A stretch of DNA of 64,000 nt from Persicaria tinctoria (lineage: Eukaryota; Streptophyta; Magnoliopsida; Caryophyllales; Polygonaceae), in assembly GCA_037127255.1 (NCBI GenBank), contig JBANSL010000004.1, forward strand, positions 6,386,001 to 6,450,000. The letters run 5' to 3'. The position numbers were made by a program, and so were the translations under genes. Below the pieces are notes generated by a model that made no database searches, was not told the DNA's origin, and saw only the letters and a list, made by a program, of their open reading frames with translations. The stretch's first letter is position 1. Every line of letters starts with the position of its first letter. Of the stretch, positions 11,907 through 21,131 are shown one piece after another.

Positions 11907-12380
11907 GGTATAAATAAACGAATTTTTTTTCTAAATATTCACTAAAAAATAATTAATTAACAAAAGATTCAAACTTTTAAAACATTTACACAAATATTCA
12001 TTTTTTTGCAGATTTTTCAGAAAAACGCGGGCTGAGGCCGCGTTTTATTTATAAGGTAGTAAATTTAAAATTGGGGAAAAGGGATAAAATTAAGCTACGA
12101 AAGAGACGCGGCCTCAGGCCGCGTCTCTTTTTTTTTTAAAAAAAAAAAGGAAAATTGGAACAGGGAGAGGGTGGGAGAGAGGAGGCCGGCCGGAGGAGAG
12201 AGGAAAGGCGGAGGAAAATTGGGGAAAATTGGAGAGGGAGAAGGGAGGCGCGGGTGAGGGCGCATGGAGGGGCGGCAATCTGGGGCCTGGGTGAGAGAGG
12301 AGGCTGCCGCCGGAGATGAAGAGGGTGAGGGACGCGGAGGTGAAGGGGCACATGAGAGGGAGAAGCCGGAGGTGAGAGGA

Positions 12381-12504
12381 AGCCGAAGGGGCACGGGTGA
12401 GGGTGCGGCGCGGGTGCAGGGAGGGCGGAGATCTGGGGCACAAGCCGAAGGGGCACGGGTGCGGGTGCGGCGCGGGCGCAGGGAGGGCGGAGATCTGGGG
12501 CCTG
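12381..12504. repeat. 62-bp tandem duplication inside the hairpin spacer
   Basis: Units start agccgaaggggcacgggtg at 12381 and 12443 and end agatctgggg. Further right, gccggagatcgaggcgc recurs at about 12592, 12663 and 12713. Confidence 0.75.
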
Positions 12505-13065
12505 GGTGAGAAGCGCCGAAGATCTGAGGCGGAAGTGCCGGAGAACACAGGGCGAAGGTGGGGGAGGATGAGAAGGACAGAGAGCACGGCGCCGGAGATC
12601 GAGGCGCCTTCGCTCCACCTCCGCTTCCTCTGTGCGTGTCCCTCGCTCCACTTTCCTCTGTGCGCCGGAGATCGAGGCGCTGGAGATCGAGGCGCCTCCG
12701 CTTCCTCTGTGCGCCGGAGATCGAGGCGCCTTCACTCCACTCTCCGCTCCGCCCTCCTCTGCTCCGCGTCCCTCCGCCTTTCCTCTCTCCTCCGGCCGAC
12801 CTCCTCTCTCCCACCCTCTCCCCTGTTCCAATTTTCCTTTTTTTTTTAAAAAACAAAGGAGAGACGCGGCCTGAGGCCGCGTCTCTTTCGTAGCTTCTTT
12901 TATCCCTTTTCCCCAATTTTAAATTTACTACATTATGAATAAAACGCGGCCTCAGCCCGCGTATTTCTGAAAAATCTGAAAAAAATGAATATTTGTGTAA
13001 ATATTTTAAAAGCTTGAATATTTTGTTAATTAATTATATTTTTAGTGAATATTTAGAAAAAAAAT

Positions 13066-13318
13066 TCTAAATAAACATTGAAAAAAATAAAAAATAAAAA
13101 ATTTTAGATTCTATGCCCTTATATTAATATGTTTATAAAATTTAATTATGAAAAATCATGTTTTATAAAATAATAAAAATTATTTTGTAAAAGAATCGAT
13201 ATTTTAATTATCTATATTTTTAAAACATTAATTTTCATAATAAAATTTTATAAACATTTCAACATAAGGGTATAGAATCTAAAAAAAAATTTAAAATTTT
13301 TTTTCAATGTTTATTTAT
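13066..13318. mobile_element. Nested fold-back MITE, about 250 bp
   Basis: The left part (from aaacattgaaaaaaa through ttttagattctatgccctta to taattatgaaaa) is the inverted complement of the right part (ttttcataataaaa through taagggtatagaatct to ttcaatgttt). It lies just inside the right end of the hairpin element and accounts for that element's longer right side. Confidence 0.6.
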
Positions 13319-13402
13319 ACCCGAAATAATTTTGTGTTGCACCGTAGGGAGCACCGAGGGGAGTAGAGGATGCGGACTGGTATTTATACACATCGATCAT
13401 TA

Positions 13403-13432
13403 AGCAGTTTTGAAAATATTTTCAAAACTGCT
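13403..13432. repeat. Perfect 30-bp palindrome
   Basis: agcagttttgaaaat is followed directly by its exact reverse complement, with no spacer. It lies at the edge of the CACTA-like remnant. Confidence 0.9.
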
Positions 13433-13439
13433 AAAGCCC

Positions 13440-14560
13440 AATAACCGCAATCTAAAGTCTATGGCGGTGGTTTTTCGACCACATCATCTGCTCCCATTGC
13501 TATAGACCTATGACAACGGTTCAGTCAGCCTAGGTCGACAGATAGAGGAAAACGACGAGACCGCCGTCAAAGAGTAAGTAGAACCGCTTTTGAAAAGTCT
13601 AAGGAAACATTTACGTGAGAGAATAATGGAACCGGTTAAATCTGGTTTGGGCAGCAGTTTAAACAAGATTATAGAAACGTTTAATGGACCCAATGACAAC
13701 GGGTTAACATCTATGGAAGCGGTTATTATGATATGTGGCAGCAGTTAGAATGATTTGTCATCGATGTAACGAATATTTGGCAGGTCGACCAAAGAAAAAA
13801 AACCAATATTTGGCAGCGGTTTACTAGGAAGGGACAATACTTTCACCATCCTATAGAAGCGGTTATATTATATGTATCTATGGTAGGACTCATCATTCTT
13901 TTGGCAGCGTTTTTGTTACTCTGTAGCAGTGGTTATTGTGTTTAGTGACAACAGAAATAAGAACCTATGACCAGAGTTTTAAACAGCTTAGAAATGAAAT
14001 GATTTGCCAACAGTTTATTCACACCACATACAGTGTATGTGTATTATAATTTGAGATATTTATATATATTGAAATCATAAATTTAAAATTAACTACAAAA
14101 TGAAGAATAGAAATTCAAAATGCTGGATTTTCATTGCATTATAACATTAATTACAAGCTAAACATGATTCACAAAAGTAATCACAATTTCTTACCTGTTT
14201 ATTTAGCAAACACTAGCGGAGGTTCATCACTGCCAACTTTCTCATTAGTTTGATTCACACTAGTACTCCCAGCCCCTAGAACTACTATAAAAAATATGAA
14301 TATATTAATTACAATTCAAGCCAAACATATATACCTATCAAAATGATGAAAACTGTAACTTTGTAACAAATTAAAGCAAATAAAATGTAGAAAAAACCAG
14401 CAAATTAGGGCAAGTGACATCTGCAACTTCCAGTGAGGGAAACACTTTCTTCATATTTTTAAAATTGACAGTGTTGTTCAAACTTTTATATGTGAATTTA
14501 TACTTGTGGGGCTTGAGTGGGGCTCTTTGGCTATTTTTATATAATGTCCTTGAGGCGAAA
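13440..14560 (-). mobile_element. Probable CACTA (En/Spm-like) remnant
   Basis: From 13460 to 13990 a motif like tatgg(a/c)(a/g)gcggtta or ggcagcggttt recurs about nine times, as in the subterminal regions of plant CACTA elements. To its right, on the minus strand, two exon-like segments remain. One near 14210-14285 ends ...NEKVGSDEPPLVFAK before a stop. One near 14395-14530 includes KKVFPSLEVADVTCPNLLV. The link to a CACTA protein is inference. No CACTA terminus or TSD was found. Confidence 0.35.
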
Positions 14561-15223
14561 ATAACCTCCTCAGTTATTTTGTCACATATCTAAATTCAGT
14601 TTTATGTATCTTTTAAAAACACCCTCTCGATTTGCTCGGGTGACCCACTATGTCCTTGCTTTAAACGGGGTTAAATTGGATTGATTGTCTTGTTTCTGTC
14701 TTTTCGCCCAAAGTACGTACACTGAGTTGTTTGCATTTACCCTTCAAAGTTCAATCCAACATATATATAACAAAGTCTGGCACTTATCTTGCTCAAAAAT
14801 GCTGAAAAATGAAATCAATTCATGGCAGATTTAATTTTGATTTGTAGTTGTACTACCTAGTAAAAGTAAAAGCTATCACATATCTATGGCTCTAAAGTAT
14901 ACATAAGAGTTTTAATCTTTTTTTTTAACAGTTTCTGTGCGCATAAATAGGATCTAACTTAGTCATATTCATTTCAATCTCAGCGCTCATTATAAAGAAA
15001 GATATAAAGGAAGGCTAAACATCTGTTTAATAAAAGACAGGACCATCTAATGAACTAGTGAAATAATACTGTAAGGTATAAAATCAATTCAAACCAGAAA
15101 ATGCACACAAATTTCACACTGTTGCAATTCATTTCATTTTTTTTTCTGTAATTGATGGCGGAAGTCAAGTTGCTAGAGGAGAAGATGGAAGATGAAGTGG
15201 CCTTGATTTTAGAGGCCCTGTGC
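14561..15223. other. 3' flank of F-box/LRR copy A
   Basis: No gene. From about 14930 the sequence (tttctgtgcgcataaata, then aaggaaggctaaacatct) is also present downstream of copy B at about 39750-39850. A weaker match lies downstream of copy C at about 62310-62380. The tandem duplication therefore included 3' flanking DNA. Confidence 0.6.
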
Positions 15224-16185
15224 TCAGCTCCGGCCATGATAAAAGATATCGCCTCCGCTCATATAACATCCCTTTCTCAAGTAGAGGTTGTAGTCGGTAA
15301 TGCACGGAAGTTTAGGTGGGCTGATTTCTCTTAGAGTCGGCTTGCAGAAAACCAGCCATGGCAGGATGGACATACTCAGATTTTGGCAACTGTACAAGTC
15401 GATCTCCTTCAATTGGGTGCACTTGTCCACAACTCGCTTCACCCCATTGGACGATATGTGTTGGCAGTCCCCGACATTCAGAATTATGAGGAGTGGGCAT
15501 TTTTCAGCAATATCGATCAGGGTTTGATCATTGAGACCCGATCTAGATGCTACCAAAGACTCCAAGTTCAGATTTCGCTTGTCCGGGCCAAGACTAGTGA
15601 CCCCCGAGCAGTTATCTATGTCCAAGTGCTTTAAAGAGTGACAATCCCTCAATATCCGCCCAACACCCTTCTTGGAGATCCCACGGCAACGTCTCAGTTT
15701 CAGCGTCTCCAGATTCGGACAAGCTGAAGCAATCTTCTCCAAGCATTGGTCGCTCAAGTCAGTGTTATACGACAGATCAAGGGTTCTGATTTCAGCATTG
15801 CTAATTACCCCCAAAGTAACCGAAGCTTCGTTCCCCACAATTTTAGAAAAGTGAGTCATTTCAAGGGCTTCTAGCAAGGGGCATTGCTGGATCAAGGTGA
15901 ACAATGTCCGATCCGGAAGAATGTGTTCCCGGTATCTATACTCACGAAGCTTGACACTCCTCAGCATTGTTAGCGAGTTTGCAATGATTCCCATCAGCTC
16001 ATCAGACAGGAAATTCACTCCAACGAGAACCAAGTGATGAAGAGAATCATAGCATTTCAGGAACGATGCAAGGCCGGCAAAGGTGAGGCGTTCACGATTC
16101 GCCATGTATCCATAACGGTTTAAATCGCGGTCTTCGCAACAGTTGATCAAAGAGAAGCTCTTCAGTGGGAGGTTAGCCTCAGCTA
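15224..16185 (-). pseudogene. F-box/LRR copy A, C-terminal part (split by copia)
   Basis: This is the 3' portion of a single-exon F-box/LRR gene. It begins in frame at the target duplication (16181-16185) and runs to a stop at 15224. It holds cysteine-containing LRRs, with repeated CPNLETLKLRRC, CHSLKHLDIDNC and KCPLLIILNVGDC patterns. Such repeats usually recruit substrates to an SCF ubiquitin ligase. With one AGCTA removed, it joins in frame to 26487-25549. The two parts total 1896 nt, or 631 codons plus stop. The only visible lesion is the transposon array, so inactivation is recent. A Met at 16150 could start a fragment, but it would lack the F-box. Confidence 0.9.
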
Positions 16186-16614
16186 TGTTGGGAAAAAATA
16201 CGCTGAACTTTTCCGAAAATCAGAATAATGAGAATGACAATGATAGAAAACACACACAAGATGTTTCTAATATGCCGCAAAACTTTGATATAATGAAAAC
16301 GTGATTACAACTAAATTACTTAATACCCACACCCAAAACTACACTCTGGAATTTTACGCAGAAAATTCTCCCGAAAGCTTCTCTCTGTTTAATGCTTTAA
16401 ACTAAGCTTTTCTCTCTGTGTTTTTGGATTGAATTTACAAATGAAAACTTTCTCATTTATATAGGCTTGCAACAATCTAATATTGGAGGCTTGTAACAAT
16501 CTCACCTCCCATTTTAGTTTTCTTTATTTAACACATCCTAAACAAAAGAATGGTTATTGTTTGATTACTTTCTTTCATCAAAACTAAAAATAGGAAATTG
16601 CTATTTCTTCAACA
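16186..16614 (-). repeat. Copia 3' LTR (left), 429 bp
   Basis: Starts TGTTGGGAAAAA and ends CTTCAACA in plus-strand reading. It differs from the other two LTRs by at least one base: A at 16272 where they have C (20739 in the middle copy). Such low divergence indicates a very young insertion. Confidence 0.95.
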
Positions 16615-16615
16615 A

Positions 16616-16625
16616 TCTCCCACTT
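16616..16625 (-). other. Copia polypurine tract (copy 1)
   Basis: The minus strand reads AAGTGGGAGA immediately 5' of the 3' LTR. This is the expected site for plus-strand priming during reverse transcription. Confidence 0.8.
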
Positions 16626-16664
16626 GAAGACTGATTTCAATCTGTCTTCACAAACATGGTATTG

Positions 16665-19600
16665 TCACTCCTGCAGGCCAACTGAAGTTGAACACAACTT
16701 CAATTTGTCAATAGTCACCGTCTTTGTTAACATGTCTGCTGGATTCTTACTGCCTTGGATCTTCTCTAGTTTCAATACATCATCTTCCAACAACGATCTG
16801 ATGAAATGGTATCGAAGTCCAATGTGCTTGGTTCTAGAATGAAATGCCGAATTCTTCGACAAGTGTATTGCACTCTGACTGTCACTGTACAAGATGTTAT
16901 TCTCTTGCACGAATCCCAGCTCTGTTAACAAGCCTTGAAGCCATATCATCTCTTTACTAGCTTCAGTCACTGCTACATACTCAGCCTCTGTAGTTGATAA
17001 AGCAACAATCTTCTGCAGTTGTGACATCCAACTAACAGCTGTATTTCCGACAGTGAATATGTATCCGGTTGTGCTCTTCCGGTGATCGACTTCGCCTCCA
17101 AAGTCAGCATCTACATAGCCTTGTACTTTTAATTCACCATTACCAAAGTACAAACATTTTTCTGTCGTTCCTTGTAGGTACCTTAAAATCCATTTCACCG
17201 CTTCCCAGTGAATTTTCCCCGGATTTGACATAAACCTACTGACAGCTCCCACTGCTTGTCCAATATCTGGTCTTGTACAGACCATTGCATACATCAAACT
17301 CCCGATAGCCGAGGCATAAGGAATCTTAGCCATGAGAGCTCTTTCTTCTTCTGTTTTAGGAGATTGATCCTTGGATAAGCGAAAATGATTAGCCAAGGGT
17401 GTCCCAACTGGTTTTGCATTGCCCATGTTGAACCTTTGCAAGACACGTTTGATGTACTCTGACTGAGACAACTGCAATGTCCCTTTCTGCCTATCTCTTG
17501 TAATTTGCATTCCAAGAATCTTCTTTGCTGGACCCAAGTCCTTCATGTCAAACTCTTTTGATAACTGGTTCTTCAACCTTCTGATATCATTCATATCAGA
17601 ACCTGCTACCAACATATCATCAACATATAAGAGTAAAATGATATAGCTGGACTGATATCTTTTGACATAGCAACAGTGGTCGGCGTTACACTTCTGGAAA
17701 CCTTCCTTGTGCATGAAGCCATCAAACTTTTTGTACCACTGCCTCGGAGCTTGCTTTAGGCCATACAAGCTCTTCTTGAGTCTGCACACCATCTTCTCTT
17801 TTCCCTTTTCTGAGAAACCTTCTGGTTGATGCATGTATATCTCCTCATCTAAGTCTCCGTGAAGAAATGCAGTCTTCACATCTAACTGTTCAAGATGGAG
17901 ATCTTCAGTGGCAACAATACTCAACACTGATCTAATAGTAGTGTGCTTCACAACGGGGGCAAAAATCTCTGTGTAGTCAACACCTTCTTTTTGCTGAAAT
18001 CCTTTGACAACTAGTCGAGCTTTGTACCTCTTAGAGCCATCATCCTCATCTTTCACCCGGTACAACCATCTGTTGTGAAGAGCCTTCTTCCCTATGGGCA
18101 ACTCAGCAAGTTCCCACGTTTGGTTAGAAATCAAAGACTGCATCTCATCTTTCATTGCAAGCTCCCACTGGCTTGCTTTACTGCTCTGACAAGCTTCATC
18201 ATAGCATTCGGGCTCCCCTCCATCAGTCAACAATAAATAATTCATATATCTCCTGTTAGGCACATGTGGCCGAGAAGACCTTCTCAATACAGGAGTTGGA
18301 GTAGAAGGTAGTGTCGTGTTAGTCTCTTGTGCACTACTTTCTCCAACATGCTCCTCTGACTGAGGATTTATTGCGACCGGTTCTGTCATAGAACAATCTG
18401 GAAGATAATCTGCATCTGCAAATACTGGGCCATTCTGCTTTGAATTAATGGCGTCACTTTTTGTCAAGTCCTTATACATGACTGACTCATTGAAAATCAC
18501 ATCTCTGCTACGGATAACCTTCTTCTTTTCATCATCCCAAATGCGATAGCCAAACTCATCCTCGCCATAGCCGATGAAAGTGCATTTCTTAGATTTCGGA
18601 TCAAGCTTATTCCTGCCATGATCACTAATATGCACATATGCTACGCAACCAAAAACTTTTAAGTGCGAAAGTTTTATGTCTTTACTGCTCCATACCTCTT
18701 CTGGTATTTGGTAATCTAACGGAATCGAGGGACCTCGATTGATCAGGTAACATGCCGTATTGACTGCTTCTGCCCAGAACTGCTTCGGTAGACCTGACTG
18801 TATACGAATACTTCTGGCTCTTTCTGTCAATGTTCGGTTCATACGCTCAGCTACACCGTTTTGCTGAGGTGTACCTGGAACCGTTCTCTCCATTCGGATC
18901 CCATACTCATAACAAAAGCTTTTGAACATGGTGTCTACATACTCGCCACCATTGTCGGTTCTAAGTCTTTTAACTTTCACACCTGTCTCATTTTCAACCA
19001 TAGCTTTCCATCTTTTGAAAGCCTCAAAAACTTCAGACTTATGTTTCAGAAAGTACACCCATACTTTCCGAGAGTAATCATCGATGAAAGTCACAAAATA
19101 GTGCTTTCCGCCAATGGATGCTGTAGTGGTTGGCCCCCAAACATCGGAGTGGACAAGCTCTAGCCGATTCTTCTTTGGAGATCTGCCATTTGTTTGAAAG
19201 CTTACCCTCTTCTGCTTTCCAAGTATGCAATCTTCACACATGCCCATTTCAACTGAGTGTAGACCTGGAAGCTTTCCCTTTGAATGCATGAGTTTCATCC
19301 CTTTCTCACTCATGTGGCCAAGTCTCTGGTGCCACATTTTGGAATCTTCATTTCCTGATGCAACTGCAATTGAGCAACGTGCCCCTGCTGTCATGTAAAG
19401 AGTACCACTCTTCTTTCCATGAACTATTGTCATTGCACCCCTTGAAATCTTCCATTTATCACCATTGAAAATTGTATCATAGCCTTCATCTGCCAACTGG
19501 CCTACTGATATCAAGTTCTTTCTTAGATCAGGAATGTGTCGAACGTCTTTTAGCTCCCATACAAAGCCATTCAACTTAATCTTCACTTGACCTTTACCGA

Positions 19601-20603
19601 TAATTGCACAAGGTTGATCATCACCAAGATATACATTTCCAAGGTTCCCCGGGACATAGCTCTCAAAGAGCTCTTTCTTTGAGGTAGCATGAAATGATGC
19701 TCCAGAATCTAACACCCAAGATTCGTCCTTTCTCTCCAAGGAACATATCAATGCATCATCTGCTCTAGGATTAAAGCTAACATTTGCCTCCACCTTCGTC
19801 TCTTGTTTTTGTGGAGCGCTCTTGCATTGATTTTTGTAGTGCCCGGTATTCCCACAATTCCAACACTCGATGGTCTTCGAGCCAGAGGAACTATTGGGAT
19901 TCCTTGACCTCGACCTCTTGTCTTTTGGTCTGCCTTGATTGTTCGATCTTCCATGTCCATTTCCTCTGATTGAATTTCTCCCTCTTGACTCTGTACGTAA
20001 AACTGAAGAGGTTGATGATTCACCTGACCCTCTCCGTCGGATCTCTTCACTGAGCACCAGATCACGAACATCATCAAACTTTAACTTATTGCTTCCCGTT
20101 GAGCTACTCACAGCCGTGACGGTAGCATTCCAACTATCTGGAAGAGAAGACAAAAGTATCAAGGCTCGTACTTCCTCATCAAATTCAATCCCAACTGAAC
20201 TCAACTGGGTTGTGACTGTGTTGAGTTCATTGAGATGTTGAGCTACCGATGCGCCTTCTGTCATCCGCAAATTGAATAATCGCCTCATCAAATGAACTTT
20301 GTTAGAGGCAGATGGCTTCTCGTACATATTAGAAAGGGCTGACATAAGACCTGCCGTGGTAGTTTCCTTTGCTATGTTGAAGGCAACATTGTGTGATAAC
20401 GTAAGTCGGATAACTCCAAGGGCTTGTCTATCCAGGAGATTCCAATCTTCATCCTTCATGCCCTCTGGCTTCTTTTCTGACAGAGGTTGATAAAGTTTTT
20501 TCTGGTACAAATAATCTTCGATTTGCATCTTCCAAAATCCGAAATCTGCACCATCGAACTTGTCTAGTTTCACCTTTCTATCTTCTGCGGCCATTGCTCC
20601 CAC
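16665..20603 (-). CDS. Copia gag-pol polyprotein, 1312 aa (copy 1)
   Basis: One uninterrupted frame carries every copia domain in the usual order. Gag occupies about residues 10-200. A CCHC knuckle (CWNCGNTGHYKNQC) lies at 247-260. Protease DSGAS is near 299. Integrase has its HHCC zinc finger near 425 (HQRLGH...CEDC) and a D-D-E core whose last part is RTDNGGEY then PQQNGVAER. Reverse transcriptase YVDD is at 993. RNase H starts near 1163 (DADFGG), with TTEAEY and SDSQSA. The integrase-before-RT order defines Ty1/copia. Overall it looks Tnt1/Tork-like, which is a family judgement. The ATG lies just inside the primer binding site. The intact frame suggests recent activity. Confidence 0.95.
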   Translation of the reverse strand: MGAMAAEDRKVKLDKFDGADFGFWKMQIEDYLYQKKLYQPLSEKKPEGMKDEDWNLLDRQALGVIRLTLSHNVAFNIAKETTTAGLMSALSNMYEKPSASNKVHLMRRLFNLRMTEGASVAQHLNELNTVTTQLSSVGIEFDEEVRALILLSSLPDSWNATVTAVSSSTGSNKLKFDDVRDLVLSEEIRRRGSGESSTSSVLRTESRGRNSIRGNGHGRSNNQGRPKDKRSRSRNPNSSSGSKTIECWNCGNTGHYKNQCKSAPQKQETKVEANVSFNPRADDALICSLERKDESWVLDSGASFHATSKKELFESYVPGNLGNVYLGDDQPCAIIGKGQVKIKLNGFVWELKDVRHIPDLRKNLISVGQLADEGYDTIFNGDKWKISRGAMTIVHGKKSGTLYMTAGARCSIAVASGNEDSKMWHQRLGHMSEKGMKLMHSKGKLPGLHSVEMGMCEDCILGKQKRVSFQTNGRSPKKNRLELVHSDVWGPTTTASIGGKHYFVTFIDDYSRKVWVYFLKHKSEVFEAFKRWKAMVENETGVKVKRLRTDNGGEYVDTMFKSFCYEYGIRMERTVPGTPQQNGVAERMNRTLTERARSIRIQSGLPKQFWAEAVNTACYLINRGPSIPLDYQIPEEVWSSKDIKLSHLKVFGCVAYVHISDHGRNKLDPKSKKCTFIGYGEDEFGYRIWDDEKKKVIRSRDVIFNESVMYKDLTKSDAINSKQNGPVFADADYLPDCSMTEPVAINPQSEEHVGESSAQETNTTLPSTPTPVLRRSSRPHVPNRRYMNYLLLTDGGEPECYDEACQSSKASQWELAMKDEMQSLISNQTWELAELPIGKKALHNRWLYRVKDEDDGSKRYKARLVVKGFQQKEGVDYTEIFAPVVKHTTIRSVLSIVATEDLHLEQLDVKTAFLHGDLDEEIYMHQPEGFSEKGKEKMVCRLKKSLYGLKQAPRQWYKKFDGFMHKEGFQKCNADHCCYVKRYQSSYIILLLYVDDMLVAGSDMNDIRRLKNQLSKEFDMKDLGPAKKILGMQITRDRQKGTLQLSQSEYIKRVLQRFNMGNAKPVGTPLANHFRLSKDQSPKTEEERALMAKIPYASAIGSLMYAMVCTRPDIGQAVGAVSRFMSNPGKIHWEAVKWILRYLQGTTEKCLYFGNGELKVQGYVDADFGGEVDHRKSTTGYIFTVGNTAVSWMSQLQKIVALSTTEAEYVAVTEASKEMIWLQGLLTELGFVQENNILYSDSQSAIHLSKNSAFHSRTKHIGLRYHFIRSLLEDDVLKLEKIQGSKNPADMLTKTVTIDKLKLCSTSVGLQE

Positions 20604-20638
20604 TCAAATCTGACTTTATGTGGATTGTTTATAATCTG

Positions 20639-20650
20639 GCTCTGATACCA
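20639..20650 (-). other. Primer binding site (initiator tRNA-Met), copy 1
   Basis: The minus strand reads TGGTATCAGAGC two bases inside the middle LTR. It is complementary to the 3' end of plant initiator tRNA-Met, the standard copia primer. Confidence 0.9.
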
Positions 20651-20652
20651 AT

Positions 20653-21081
20653 TGTTGGGAAAAAATACGCTGAACTTTTCCGAAAATCAGAATAATGAGA
20701 ATGACAATGATAGAAAACACACACAAGATGTTTCTAATCTGCCGCAAAACTTTGATATAATGAAAACGTGATTACAACTAAATTACTTAATACCCACACC
20801 CAAAACTACACTCTGGAATTTTACGCAGAAAATTCTCCCGAAAGCTTCTCTCTGTTTAATGCTTTAAACTAAGCTTTTCTCTCTGTGTTTTTGGATTGAA
20901 TTTACAAATGAAAACTTTCTCATTTATATAGGCTTGCAACAATCTAATATTGGAGGCTTGTAACAATCTCACCTCCCATTTTAGTTTTCTTTATTTAACA
21001 CATCCTAAACAAAAGAATGGTTATTGTTTGATTACTTTCTTTCATCAAAACTAAAAATAGGAAATTGCTATTTCTTCAACA
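20653..21081 (-). repeat. Shared middle LTR, 429 bp
   Basis: It serves as 5' LTR for the left internal region and 3' LTR for the right one. Length and ends match the outer LTRs. Confidence 0.95.
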
Positions 21082-21082
21082 A

Positions 21083-21092
21083 TCTCCCACTT
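21083..21092 (-). other. Copia polypurine tract (copy 2)
   Basis: Same AAGTGGGAGA (minus strand), exactly 4467 bp from the first. Confidence 0.8.
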
Positions 21093-21131
21093 GAAGACTG
21101 ATTTCAATCTGTCTTCACAAACATGGTATTG

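Larger units (their letters stand above)
11907..13321. mobile_element. Large hairpin element, about 1.4 kb, with paired GC palindromes
   Basis: Outer ends read GGTATAAATAAAC at 11907 and the inverted GTTTATTTATACC at about 13321. Inside are long inverted arms, about 11919-12214 and 12771-13069. Each arm holds two 25-nt near-palindromes built on ACGCGGCCT/AGGCCGCGT, at 12022-12046, 12103-12127, 12861-12885 and 12941-12965. The spacer (12215-12770) is GC-rich and internally repetitive. Open frames occur in nearly every frame here because of composition, so none is called as a gene. It is probably a non-autonomous fold-back DNA transposon. The superfamily is not determined. Confidence 0.65.

Noticed and set aside
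12095..12916. Long frames on both strands of the GC-rich spacer, up to 273 codons
   Set aside because: At least seven overlapping frames cover both strands, all Arg/Pro/Ser/Gly low complexity. They arise from GC-rich repeats and the hairpin arms.
18861..19163. Plus-strand frames of about 60-100 codons opposite the copia gag-pol, repeated at +4467
   Set aside because: Antisense shadows of the coding frame, duplicated exactly with it; no independent signal.
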